DNA of 64,000 bases from Styela clava (lineage: Eukaryota > Chordata > Ascidiacea > Stolidobranchia > Styelidae): the NCBI RefSeq assembly GCF_964204865.1, contig NC_135258.1:13569001-13633000 (forward strand), given 5' to 3'. Positions 1 to 11,953 of this stretch are shown piece by piece. Position numbers and translations under genes: made by a program. How positions within the stretch are numbered: the first letter of the stretch is position 1; the number at the start of each line of letters is the position of its first letter. Below the pieces are notes generated by a model that was not told the origin of the DNA, ran no database searches, and saw only the letters and a program-made list of their open reading frames with translations.

Positions 1-183
1 CGTAGTTTATAATAATTTTATTTCTTAACTATCAACAGTATTGCCATGTTGACTTGTTTTTCATATTTGCTCTGAATGGAATTTGTTAGACATTTGAGAT
101 GCGCGTTTTGATAAATCAAATTAATATAGTCTTTCACGCTTCTATTACCCAATTTTATTATTTATTGTGCTATATTCTTCCAG

Positions 184-336
184 ATCGAACTCGAAGAGAT
201 TCTGAATGAACACTCAAAAGAAAATTCAGATAACAAAAGAGACTCAAGTAGAGCATACAATTCAGAATCATCGGATGACATGCATAAGAACCGTGCAAGC
301 TCAAGTCAAATTGAAGAAGATCGATACGACAAATGA
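184..336 (+). CDS. Terminal exon of an unidentified + strand gene (partial)
   Basis: A T-rich tract ending in ttccag at 178-183 is followed by an open frame of 50 codons that ends with TGA at 334-336. Only this reading phase stays open; the other two stop within about ten codons. The peptide begins IELEEILNEHSKENS and ends EEDRYDK. It is rich in Glu, Ser, Asp and Lys and looks like a disordered acidic tail. No domain is visible and I do not recognise the family. The rest of the gene lies to the left of the window. It would be convergent with RIOK3, whose stop is at 1601. A spurious exon call remains possible because the evidence is one acceptor plus an open frame. Confidence 0.45.
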   Translation: MELEEILNEHSKENSDNKRDSSRAYNSESSDDMHKNRASSSQIEEDRYDK

Positions 337-1399
337 TACTTCTAATGTGGTATTGCTATGAGATCACCAGTAGATTGTTATTGAAAATGAGATTTAATGA
401 ATTGATATGCACAAACTGCAAATGAGGAAGAAAATTCTTCCTAAACGAATATTGTAAATTATTATGCTGTTTGTTAGATTCATAGCGCACACTTCATTCC
501 CAATACACCGTCCTATGAAAGTAGCAGTTGAGGTGCCAGTCCTTCTCCATTTAAAAAACATGTGTCTCACTGTTTATGACTCAAGCGAGGAGAAGTGTTG
601 ACTAAAATGCAAATTATCTATGTGCTACGTCTCACCCTTTGGTATGCAGTAAAAGTCTGAATTTTTTTATTCGGGTCAATAATATTAAGCCAAGTTGTAT
701 TTACCTATAAATGCTTTTGGTAGTCTCTGTTATAGACATTAGTTAGAAGGCCTATTCCAAATACTTCCATGATGTACAAATGTATGAAAATGTTTTTATA
801 CCTTCTAATAACAAATAATTTTTATGCTGCTTATTTTTAATCTTTTGCTGGTACTTTTTTATTTTTCAACTTTGCACTATTTGATAGTCTTTTCCCTTAT
901 TTTGTACCTTTTCATAAAATACTTATTTCTATTATTATCAGTGGTTCTTTGCAAATTAACACAGATTGTGCTCGTCTATCAACCCGGATGAGATTGAAAT
1001 ATACGAATTGGTTAGAACTTTTTTAAGCCATCTTATTAGCCGAAGGGCTGCTGCTGGCAAAATATATTTTAGGAGCCGCTACAGACTTTTCTCCGCGACA
1101 GTGCTTCATTTAATATCAGGACCAGACCCTTCCGATTTTACTTGTATGTTGGTTGCTTTATTCTCGACTGTTTTTTATGGTTAGCATGGCTATGCAGAGG
1201 CTGGCCTCAAGGAGTCTTAAAGTATGGTGGACACAACATAAAAAGAAAGTGGAATCCCCTCAACTCAGCAATGTCAGTTCACATTGCAGGTATTTGAACA
1301 AATAATCCAAGAACGGAATCTTGTAAACTAAGAAATGGTCATATTCTTCCAAAGGTATGCACGTCTCAGAATTGAACATAAAGATGCATAAATAGTTAC
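337..1399. other. Intergenic / 3' flanking DNA, no gene seen
   Basis: This AT-rich stretch lies between the convergent ends of the left-hand gene and RIOK3. It probably includes the 3' UTR of the left-hand gene, but no clear AATAAA is present close to its stop codon. A short open frame at 966-1184 has no ATG start and no family resemblance, so it is not called as a gene. Confidence 0.5.
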
Positions 1400-1405
1400 T
1401 TTATT
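1400..1405 (-). terminator. Candidate RIOK3 polyadenylation signal
   Basis: The + strand reads tttatt, which is AATAAA on the minus strand. It lies about 200 bp downstream of the RIOK3 stop codon at 1601-1603. The motif is common in AT-rich DNA, so the call rests on position only. Confidence 0.4.
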
Positions 1406-1600
1406 TCAACTACAGGGAAAAAAATCGTGAAGATTCACATGGTAGATAGCAAAATATCAAACCAGACATTTCTTGTGCAGCAGCTATATCTATAATAAGA
1501 TAAGAGACTGATTGACGTCGTTAACTAATTAATTAATAAAACCTAGTGTCATAGTTTTCATTACCTAACAAAAAAAAAATCTAAAAAGAGTATCGGCTGA

Positions 1601-4600
1601 TTATTGCTGGAGCAGTGTCTTCGCTTTGTTTAATCCTTGTTGTGAATGTTCTTCTGTCATTCTCTGCAAGCGTTCAATCTCTGAACGAAATGATGTCTCA
1701 TCTTCAACGGAGAGACTCAATCTAAAAAAAACATCTTCAACTCAATTATCACAATAAAAGGGTTGAAGCATTGGTGTCATAGGCTGAAAATTCGCATTGA
1801 AACCCTATATGTAGTAATAAACAGGGCAGGAAAAGGAGAACTGGAAATGTTTTGGTCCTTCCGAAGTTGATAGATCCTTGTACAGCAGGGGTGGGAAATT
1901 ACTTTTCTGAGTGGGCCAGTTACAGACAATGGACCGGATGCTCAAAACTAAATATGAACAAAACGAGTTCATTTACAAATACCCAGCGTAACAGCTACGT
2001 ACAACAAACGGCTGGTGCACCAAGTGGCACATTATATTCAGATGCAGTTAATACGAGAGAATTACGGTCTATATTTTAGCTGACGACTCGTTATTTTCGT
2101 CGCAAATTTATATCCATAAAACTATAGTCATAATTTCTACAACCACACGTGGGCCGGATAAACACTTCGGGGGGCCAGATTCGACCCGCAATTTGCCCAC
2201 CTCTGTTGTACAGGATCAAAATGCCTCATTAAAAAAAAATACCAAATGAAAACATACTGTGGCATATGATCACTGAAGTTGACATGGAGTAAAGCTCAAA
2301 ATAGCATTCCATGAGGAAAAACGAGAATTCAATCAACCAGACAAGATTATTTTTTGACAACCTTGATTTGGTTTTCCCAAACCACCACTGTATGAATATA
2401 GTTATAGCAATCGTTGATGAGCATGGACTGATGTATAAATGAACAACCACGGCTTCATACATATTTTGTGATGGGAAGAGCCGTGACATCATCCCTTCTT
2501 TCTAATCAAATTTAATACACCCCTGGTTCAATACACATGACTGTATTCCACACTCACTCAGAAACTTCATTGAAAAGATGCATTGGATCAGCAACGTCTT
2601 CTACACCACAATTGCGAAAAAATTTTGACATATTTTGACAATCTCTGAATAAAAACTCAAGTCCACAAGGATGATTTGGCTCAACAGATTGGCTCACATC
2701 AATAACCCATACCTGTCAAAACAAATAAAAGAATTAATTTTGAGGTAAAGACACAAATTTCAATACAAAATATAGACTGAAGTTACACCTTCTGATCGTT
2801 CCATAATAAGTTGTATTCACTCAAATCTGCATGTACCAATCGACAAGCGTGATACAGTGTGTGCATTATTTGCTTCACCTGTAAAAAAGACAATATTTTT
2901 TCTTATTATTTGTATAAAATTATAACTCTAACAATTTTTGTGGGTACTCCTGTAGTGTATGTACCACCATAATTTAATTCCGATTTTCCCTATTTTAGTT
3001 TAATTACGAGTTCAGGGACTGTCTGTGTTAGCCGAGTGAATATACCCCTGGCCATAGGTTTCAGTCCCTTTATACAACTCGATGTAGAGTAGGCAAACAA
3101 AATAAGTTACATCCATATTAGTACACACACTTCTGGAGCGTCGTTTTGTATACTGGTGGATACTAGTTTCCAGTAGAACAAGATAATATGATTAAAATTG
3201 AAAAACGTTTTAAAAAGTACATATTTCTGAAAATTCTTTTTTACAGAAAAAAAGGGGATAAGCATACATATATTTTTACTATGCCTTTGCACTGGTGGAT
3301 TTGAATTTGTTCAATGCAAGGATGCTGCAGCAAGAATGAAGAAGACAACATAAAGTTTTGGTGCATAATTTTCGATGGAGCCATCTGACTTTTATTTTTT
3401 ACTGTGTCCAATAAACATGTGAAAAAGCGAATTCTACATTATTTTAAAAAAAAGGTTGCATACCTGACTATAAGCACTTTTTCTTTGAGTACTTGAAAGC
3501 ACAGCATCTTTTAATTTAGGAGCAGGATTTTGACCAACACCAAGAAATGACATGACAAGAACATGTTTTTTCAGAAGTATGACATCAGGACATGAAATCC
3601 CAGCAGCCTGAAAAGTAACAAAACAATTTGTGATAAGTGATTTTCACACTATGTGAAGCTATTTGGCCACTTTAAAAGGTGACCAAAAAAACACCTACAA
3701 ATTATTACTCCTACGACAATGTACTATCGAAGTGTATAATTGAAATAACTTTTGAGAGAAAAGGCATCAGAAGTTTCATTTATTCAGCTGTGCTATCCAT
3801 ATGACGTGGATGAACTAATAAAATCAATAAAAACACAAACCTTAATTCGTAGCAGATTTCTCATCTCCTTTTCTGCCCACATGTGGATAATTTTCCTTGG
3901 ATTTAATTTCTTGAATCTATCTTTGAATCGATAATCGTCTTTTATATATTTATCTCTCGTGCGAAACTCATTCAAGGTTGTCTTATATACCTGATAAAGA
4001 TGAACGAAAAAAATATCCAAATCGCAGAACATAATATATTGATAACTGCAGGGCAAACATCAGAATTTTCGATCTAAAAGGATTTTTGAATTGAAATTTT
4101 TGAACCTTTCTTATAATGAAATTGCTTGAACATAAGTAGCACTTGAAAAAATGTGGAAATAATGATAATCTGTACCCGTAGGCAATTCAAAGAATTATCC
4201 TGGAAATTTGAAGTATATTGCCAATGCCAGATATAATAGGTATAATGAAGAAAAAAAGCAACTAGGCCAGGGGTGGGCAACCCCTGGCACGCGTGCCAAA
4301 CTTGGCACGCGGGCTCATTTATTCGGCACGCGAGCGAGGCCTCAGAAACGAGATCATTCTCTTTCAGATAAAAAGTTTCGAGGCTCTGATTTATCTGATG
4401 AAGCTCGGGGTTTGTTTATTCATTATCGTTTGTTAACAATCTGTTATTCATTTAAAATTTTAAACTCGTTTTGTCTTTTCATGACATATGGCTACAAAGA
4501 AATATATTATGACGTAACAACTGAGTTAGCTCTTTATGAATTGTGACGAGACACAGCATTCATTGGGGGTTCATTGTCACGTAATATATAGTCTGTGCCA

Positions 4601-7600
4601 CCATTTTTCTTCATTTCTGATTGATTTATGAAGTTGTACAGCTCATGTCGGTTAGAGTTACGTGCTAACTTACTGAAATAAATTGATTTCGAAAGAAATA
4701 TAAGCAAATATAAAAGGGAATACAAGAGAGAAGTGCAGAAAACGAACTATCGCGTGATTGGAAAGCCATTCCCGAGAATTTTTCGTGTCTCAAAAACTTT
4801 GCAACTGCCTGATTTTATCTACATATGCTTGTGACTTTCTGTTCTCAGTTCGTGACTTTCTGTTCTCAGTTGTGAACTTCATCAAGTCTCATAACAGGAG
4901 TAGCCTGAAAGATGAAACCAGTAGTCCGTAACTTTTTTTCAATGTAAATCTCTATCAACGGCAATGCAGTAGCAGAAGTCTCTATTACATAGAATAAGAA
5001 AAGTAATCAAATCTACTTGTCGGACTGATATTTTCCGGAATAGTGAATCTGTCTGTAACTTACATGTTTAGAAGGTTTATTATTGTGTATTTTTGCTTTA
5101 AAAGTAACAAAGCATTGTTTTTTATTTTGGTCGGCACGCGGAAGAATTTTGTCTTTAAAATTAGCCGATTTGGGCACGCGAGCCGGAAAAGGTTGCCCAC
5201 CCCTGAACTAGGCACATCCTTAAATATATAGGGAGAGACATTACAATTTTTACATACCTTAATAGCACATTCACTCGGTACTTTTGCATCTTTCACTAAA
5301 TCAATTGCCGTCTTTTTTTGACTTTCATCCAACAGTCCTGCATCACCACCATCAGCATGTATTACAACGGATTCCTTCCCTACGCTTATGACACCATTAA
5401 CAGAAGCTAATATGCCATGATTGACAAGACGATACAATATAAGTCTTGTTTTTTCATCAACAGCATGCTCGGTCGTGTAGTGCTCTTTGGGTTCATGGAT
5501 TCTCTGACTCCTGATCGTAAGTGATGAAAGATTTAAGAAATGAGACCAATTATATTTATTTTGTTTGAAAGACGGGGAACTCGAAAATGTTGATATACAC
5601 TCATTTAAGTCATTGTCCCTCCGTTCACTATTCCAAACATATTGGCAATGCAAGCACTGTTAACATTTTAGGCCCGTAATGCGGCCCACCAAAGCATTTT
5701 GTGCGAGGCCTTGCAGACATCCGCAGGCAACTGGTCTGATACTACTGATTCGAGTGAAAATAGAAAAATTCTATCTGTAATTCGAACATTTAATTTGCTA
5801 CAGTACTTCAGTTTCTACAGTTATTGTCTTGAACAGCTTCATGTCAAGACTTATATCAATCAGCACTCCGAATAGCTCATGGTATTTCAGTTGTTGCCGT
5901 AAATTTGCTCATTCAAAGATGAGTCCTATTTATATCCGAGTCTATGTGTGCGGCATTGCTTTTAGCAAAATCAATTCAAAGAATTTCAAAATTTAAAGTA
6001 TTCTGGAAAATTTAAAGTTTAGATAAATAGACTGTAACTTTGTTTGGGCTGTAATATGTATCAGGCAAAATCCCGATAATCGTAGATTCATTATTTTTGA
6101 AAATCACACAATTTGGATCCTCAAATATCAGGTTTTTAAATAGCATTCTAGTTCTAATTACAAATATATAAAACTAATTAAAATTTCTAAAACAAACTAG
6201 AACCTTCGTTGTTCACTAAAAGCATGTTGTTTCAGTGAGTTATATATTTTATTTGTGAGTTGCAAGTCCATTCCTCTTGCATCGCCACTCAGAAAACCAG
6301 CTGGAAAGGAATCTTCCATTCTGGCAACATTACGTCGACTACATATTTCCTTGTCATGTTTTGTGACTATTGTATTCCCTGAAACATGTGAATGGAGATT
6401 ATAAGTGAAGTTTCCATTATCACAAGTGACATGCAAAAATGCCAGCATTTAATTAATATAAAGCACTATTACTAAATACTAAGATAATAATTAATAAGAC
6501 ATATTTCATTGTTTCTATATTTTATTCAGAATAGATTTATTTTCCCCTTAGCGATATCACACTTAATTATATGTTAGGCTTTGTCAAATTTTCTTAGTTT
6601 TTCGCTAACATACAAGGGACACAGCATAAACTATTGTTTCTCAATGATTTATTTATTCTCGTAATGATTGAACCACTGCGGCCTAAAGTAATTTGTGACA
6701 AATCCAAAAAAAAGTAAATACAAGATGGAAAAGTATATTTTAAATCAAATTGACAAAATGACTATGGTTTTTGGTATGGTATGGAAAATGGTTTTTCATA
6801 TGACGCATATATCATGTCATTACCCACCCAACTTATTACACCCTGGATGAGATGAACCTGAGTAGTGTAACCTGCAATGCCAACAAATGTAAGTCTAGTA
6901 TTTTAGCTGCTAAGATATCACAATCTCTTCATGATATGATTTATCTATATTGAATAAAATCTAAATCACCAGAAGATTTTGTATAAGACATGAAATTTTC
7001 ATCCATATCATCATCGTCGTCGTCATCATCTGAGTCTTCTTCTGCTGATGAGGTAGAAGTTTTTCCACCACTTGCTCTGTACTTATCAAATGATAATTTT
7101 ACCTGAAACAGAACAATATGAGACAACTCTACAAAATCTATATAAGAGAATGAGTTCTCACAAGGGGGAAAGACATATATATATATATGAGCTACCCTCG
7201 TAAATGTAGGGGGCAGCAAAACTCGTTGCTCTGGAGTTCTGCCTCGCAACCTACAGATCATATACTATCACAAAAAAGCATAAAAATGAACCAAAAGGGA
7301 AGGTAAACTATGTCATGAGTTGACTGATCGACAGTATAATGAGTCATTAGGATTGGCAAAAAGTATTCCGTTCTCTACACATAGACAAGTATAATATTAC
7401 ACTGAATGACGATGGGAAAAACTCAATTACTGGTATTTTTAACTATTGAGAAAATTCCAATTTCATGAAGGGAAACTCATATCATTTCAACTGTATGTTC
7501 AAGGTTTAATGCAGGGTTTCCCAAACTTTTGGTGACGCGGACCCCCATTTGTGAATCTTAGTTTCGACAGACCCCTATCTTATCTATGCCGTTTCAATTT

Positions 7601-10600
7601 CGATGCCTAACCAACGAGGAAGGATAATGTTTTATTTACAAGACAAATGACGTTAATGTGATGGATGAGGTTGCTTTTTACTGCACCATTTATCGGTTCT
7701 TGGAGCAATTAGTGTCAAGCTAACTCGTATAATCAACTCTACGACAAGTCTCAGCCTGTATTTTGTCATCATATTGGTAAAAGCTGGAAATGCTGCCCCA
7801 CACATGCAGGTCGATGCAAAAGGCACTAAAATTTTGATTGCCTTTTCTGACAGCAATGGATATTCGTCCGCGGCGCTCAACTAAAAAGATAAATGGTTTC
7901 GTGATTGAAATCAATCATTAATGACCGATCAGACTCTTTGTCATATAGTTGCGGACCCCCTGTGCAGTCATTACAGACACCAGTTTAAGAAATCCTGGTT
8001 TAATGTCTTTGCCGAATCACTATTGTCAATTGTTCTATAATGCATTATTGAGTAATACAAACATATATTCAACTTTGGGTGTTAAATCAAAGCATCCTTA
8101 TCATAAAAAAACAACGATTATGAAATATTACTCATTGACAGGGATGGCCATTTCCGAATACTAAACTATTCCGAATACATTCTAAAATAATGTTTTCGAA
8201 TCTGGAATTCCGAATACATTCTAAAATCGAAAATAACACATTTTTGTTTTAGTTGATTAAAACCCAGTAAATTAGGAAATAAGCTTCAATAGAAATATCA
8301 GAATGAAGCCACAAACCAACAGTATATGTACACAAAGTAATTGATAGTTTATAGCTATCAATAAAAAATAATGACAACTTGTGACACAGTCAGTTTATTA
8401 AAATTATTCACTTTGTACAAATGACCATATGAAAATATATCCAAGGAGCTCTAAGTCTATTGACAAACATACTACTTGTATTCAGATAAGTGTGTATATT
8501 TTCTGAGAGTAATAAAATTTATTGGCAATACAGCCAACAACAATCGAAAATCCATTATGCCTTTAAAAATTCTAATATTTAAGCCTAGAGTATTCTACAA
8601 CCTACCAGTATATTTGTATATTAATTTATGGGAACAATATTGTTGTGTTTGGAATTAGAAATAAATTAGTAGAGAATAGATGACCACCACTGCCAGCGCG
8701 CAGCCAGGATTTTCGAAATCGAAAATTCCCATTGCCGCCTGTAACACCCACCGCGATTTCGCGCTCGTTAAAAGAGCCGTCATTTCAGCGTGTAATGATC
8801 ATTCTGTTACGTAAAAAATTCAATCCATGACATACAAGATTCTAAAATATCTTTATATATTAATTTAATGTGTCCAACGTAACTCGCAGTTGCTTCTTCT
8901 TGCGTCAAAAAAAAAAACATTACTATTCGGTCCACGGCGATCTGTGACCTAATATTAAAAGAGATAAACTGCCTGATGTATTTAATATTAATACGTATTT
9001 TTGCAATCTTGCCAACTCGTTATCGCCGTTAGAAAAATCTCAAATAATTATATAAAATCCTGTTAAGTGTAGAGTATAATTCATTTCATACAATGAATAT
9101 ACATATAAAGTTTAGCAGTAAATTAAAAATACATATTCATCGCCGCGATTATGCCACCTGTTAAAAGAGTCGACTTTTACAACAAAAGATATGACAACGA
9201 ATATATATTTTTCTGTTGTGCAAAGTGATGAATTCGTGACCGACACGGGCATATTTAAAATGTCTTGCTTTATTAATTTAATTGTCTTCAATTTAACCTG
9301 CGGTTGCGTCGACAAAATAAAATCCTCACCACTCTTATATACCATTGCAATCCGCGGTCATAAAAATAAAAACGTGAGGTAAACTGTTCGATTAAATATT
9401 GTTTTGATCCGTATTTTGCGAATTCGGCAAATATTTAGCTGTACTTGTTAACAGTGACTCCGCTCGATCGGAATGCTGCCACTCTGATTATTTTTAGATG
9501 AAAACCGTTTGAAAAATTCATAAATATGCTGTAATATCTCAAGGTAAAATTTATTTCATCACAATAAAATTGATCGAATATACTTCAGATTAATTATATT
9601 ATATACATCCTCACAACCCGGGAAAAAGTCGCGTTTCAAACCTTGTATCGTGTTAACACGAAAATATTCGACGGCAATTTAAAGTATTGGATAATCAGGC
9701 AAATCCCGCCCTCAATTAGTGACGATATGTTTCTAAACACCGACCAAACATAATGTGTGCGAGAGGCACACGAAATTTTGCGATTTTCACTGCCTAGAAA
9801 AGCGTTTTTTAAATTTTCGCGGGCCTCAACAAAACTTATATTGTGCCACTTTTCAATCAAAATGTTGCGTTGTCTTTAGAAACTCGCCACCAATGAACGT
9901 ACTTACCAGATTCACAATTACGTGCGCGTACAAAAATAGAATAAATGTTATCGTTATCGTGGAACAAATTTGTGGGAAATTTTCGTTTTAGAGGAAATAA
10001 CACGTTTCGCTGATGAGTGATGAAAACAATCACGCGCAAGTTTCTATCGAGGATGTTTTCATTCAACGGAAACGTCTCGAAAGCGGCGGCGAAAATGTGT
10101 GACGTCACACAAATATCCGATATTCTTATGAACGTGAATTTCGATATTCGAATGATGAGATATTCGAATACTTTATTCGAATTGGCCATCCCTGCTCATT
10201 GATATATAGTATTCCATCAAACCTTTGAATACTGATTTACTCTTGATTCTTCTTTTGCTATGTATTCATTATATTCTTTGTCCATTTCTGCTTGTAACAT
10301 GAGAGCAAGTGCTTCATCACTGGATGTATCAGGAAAACCATCTCCCAAAACAATAGGTTGCTGATTTGATGTTTCTAAATATAAAAGAATTATTTTTAAG
10401 CAGTTCGTGCAATGAATTTTGAAGTGTCCCAAAGTAACTTGTTAGGTTTGCAGCTTGGAAATAAAATGTTGTTGTTACCATTTCAAGGAATATTCGTACC
10501 ATAATTAAATTGATATTCGAGCACTCCAGCCCAAAATGGCAAAACTTGGAAAAGCTATTCTACTCTGTTACTTTTTATTGTTATAATTTGGTGAATACTT

Positions 10601-11133
10601 ATTGCTTCAAAATATCCTTAGAAATAAAAAAATTTCTATATTTTAATTAAACTTTTATTAAAAATCCAACATTACCCTATTTTAAAAATTACCATCTGTA
10701 TCAAATGGATTTATTCACTATTGTCTTATTTCTCACCTGAACTTGTGCATTCACATATCAATTTTTCATTCTAAAATAACTCCAATTTACGGCATCCAAC
10801 ACTATTAACATGACTACGGCAATTTGATAAATTTCATTTCTGGTTTCTTAAACAGTGATCCAGTATCTTACCAATATCATCTATCGGTTCTTTGAAATCA
10901 TCTTTTATAGTTTGATATTCTTCTTGAACAATGGAGTCTGCCAATTGTTCACTCATTACATCAGCAAACGAGATAAGAGGCTCCATACGATTAGACCAAG
11001 ATCTTCCTGATCCAGGTGACTTTCCACAAGTCATATCAGGTGAAGTTAGAACACTGGTGTTTGGTGTATCCACTGCTCCTGTTTCAATTACTTTAGTGCT
11101 GGAGGCCATAGTTCCTTGTTGCCAGATTTTCAT
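1601..11133 (-). CDS. RIOK3: RIO kinase 3 (RIOK3), ten exons
   Basis: Atypical serine/threonine kinase of the RIO family; family members act on cytoplasmic pre-40S ribosomes, and vertebrate RIOK3 is also linked to innate signalling. Exons on the minus strand: 11133-10872, 10374-10223, 7102-6970, 6378-6204, 5510-5258, 3990-3841, 3607-3464, 2878-2789, 2712-2558, 1721-1601. All joins keep phase and sum to 1635 nt, 544 residues plus stop (human about 519). Seen: N-terminal ADVMSEQLA motif, an Asp run near residue 160, P-loop ISVGKESVV around 282-290, ATP lysine in ECAIK (K325), catalytic LVHADLSEYN with D441, and metal-binding VIDVSQSVEP with D458. The kinase core therefore looks intact. An in-frame Met at 11109 is an alternative start. 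Donors after exons 2, 4 and 6 begin GTTTGA, GTTCTA and GTTTGT, weaker than the others. Introns 2, 5 and 9 hold hAT elements. Confidence 0.95.
1886..2205. mobile_element. Non-autonomous hAT-type element in RIOK3 intron 9
   Basis: A 320-bp element with short inverted ends, caggggtggg at the left and the complement of cagaggtgggcaaat at the right. It is flanked by a perfect 8-bp target duplication, ttgtacag, at 1878-1885 and 2206-2213. Gggcc-rich subterminal motifs occur near both ends. There is no transposase frame. The 8-bp duplication and CAGNGG-like ends are hallmarks of the hAT superfamily, and the target fits the Buster-like pattern nnnTAnnn. Confidence 0.88.
4268..5205. mobile_element. 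Non-autonomous hAT-type element in RIOK3 intron 5
   Basis: A 938-bp element that starts caggggtgggcaacc and ends with the complement of caggggtgggcaacc, followed by near-terminal ggcacgcg motifs repeated several times at both ends (probable transposase-binding sites). It is flanked by a perfect 8-bp duplication, aactaggc, at 4260-4267 and 5206-5213. Inside there is a direct repeat of about 20 bp (gtgactttctgttctcagtt) near 4831-4870. No transposase is encoded. The right end is about 50 bp from the exon 5 donor at 5257. Confidence 0.93.
7512..7997. mobile_element. Non-autonomous hAT-type element in RIOK3 intron 2
   Basis: A 486-bp element beginning cagggtttcccaaactt; the right end is the complement of caggatttcttaaact. 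A perfect 8-bp target duplication, gtttaatg, lies at 7504-7511 and 7998-8005. Subterminal cggaccccc motifs occur at both ends. There is no credible transposase frame. The ends resemble the CAGNGGTTCCCAAACT-like termini of Charlie/Buster hAT elements. Confidence 0.9.
8139..10194. mobile_element. Long non-autonomous hAT-type element in RIOK3 intron 2
   Basis: A 2056-bp element starting cagggatggccattt and ending with the complement of cagggatggccaatt. A perfect 8-bp duplication, ctcattga, lies at 8131-8138 and 10195-10202. Multiple attcgaata / ccgaatac motifs cluster at both ends. The interior has diverged internal duplications (compare about 8870-9010 with 9295-9430) and no long reading frame, so the element depends on transposase from elsewhere. 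The right target copy is only about 20 bp from the exon 2 donor at 10222. Confidence 0.9.
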
Positions 11134-11953
11134 AGAATGAAATATATAAAATGTTTTCCCCTATGACCCCCCACCTGTTACTACCGTACCAGAATATATA
11201 TTTGAAGATTGAAATGATGGAAATGTCCCTAAACCTATCTACGACTTTTCTGAAAAAAAAAATGGAGCAATAATAGAAAGTTGCAAAAATAGTTTATCGC
11301 AGTGAAATGGTAGTTTGTAAGGATCATTAATGGAGTATAAATATGATTTCTTGTTTATCCTGACAAAATTAAAGACAGTAAAAGAACTTCATGAAGCCAA
11401 CAGTGATACAGTATTTACAGATGTACAGTAGATGCAGTGTATGGTTCCATCGTTTAAATCTGGTATGTGATAAACGCTGGTGAAATACTGCTGGACTCCT
11501 CACCATCAAAAGGAAATTTACACTCCTGCTAGTCGGTTTTATATGATCTTAGTAGCTTATAGCATAATTCAGTGGTCATCTGTGACATAGCTCTTGATGA
11601 CAGTTTGTCTTTTTTTACGTGCAAGATCTAGCTTCGAACAAAATATAAAAAGACTCGGAGCCTAAACTTGACACGATTTAAGGCAGCACAATCAAGTTAT
11701 AAAATACACAAGTGAATAATTACCAGCGATGCATTTTCCAACATGATTTTTTGATACATTTGTAATTTTAGATTGACATTGCTCTTTACAGAAGAAGCAT
11801 AATTGAAATATTAAGTACATAATAAATTCTTTATTCCTGCTACAGCAATCTTGCATAATTATACGCACATAATGGGTCCACTGATGCAAAGGCAGAGAGG
11901 AGGGACAAAAAATGGTCTTGCGTAACCCCATCACCCCGACTGATAGAAACGAA
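11134..11953. other. Intergenic between RIOK3 and the DNAJA-like gene
   Basis: About 820 bp without a gene. It holds the RIOK3 promoter/5' UTR and the 3' UTR of the DNAJA-like gene. A minus-strand AATAAA (tttatt at 11830-11835) lies about 120 bp past the DNAJA-like stop and is its probable polyadenylation signal. The gap seems long for a tightly packed operon. Confidence 0.55.

Noticed and set aside
966..1184. 72-codon + strand frame between the left gene and RIOK3
   Set aside because: No ATG start, no family resemblance, no supporting splice context beyond a weak cacag; expected by chance.
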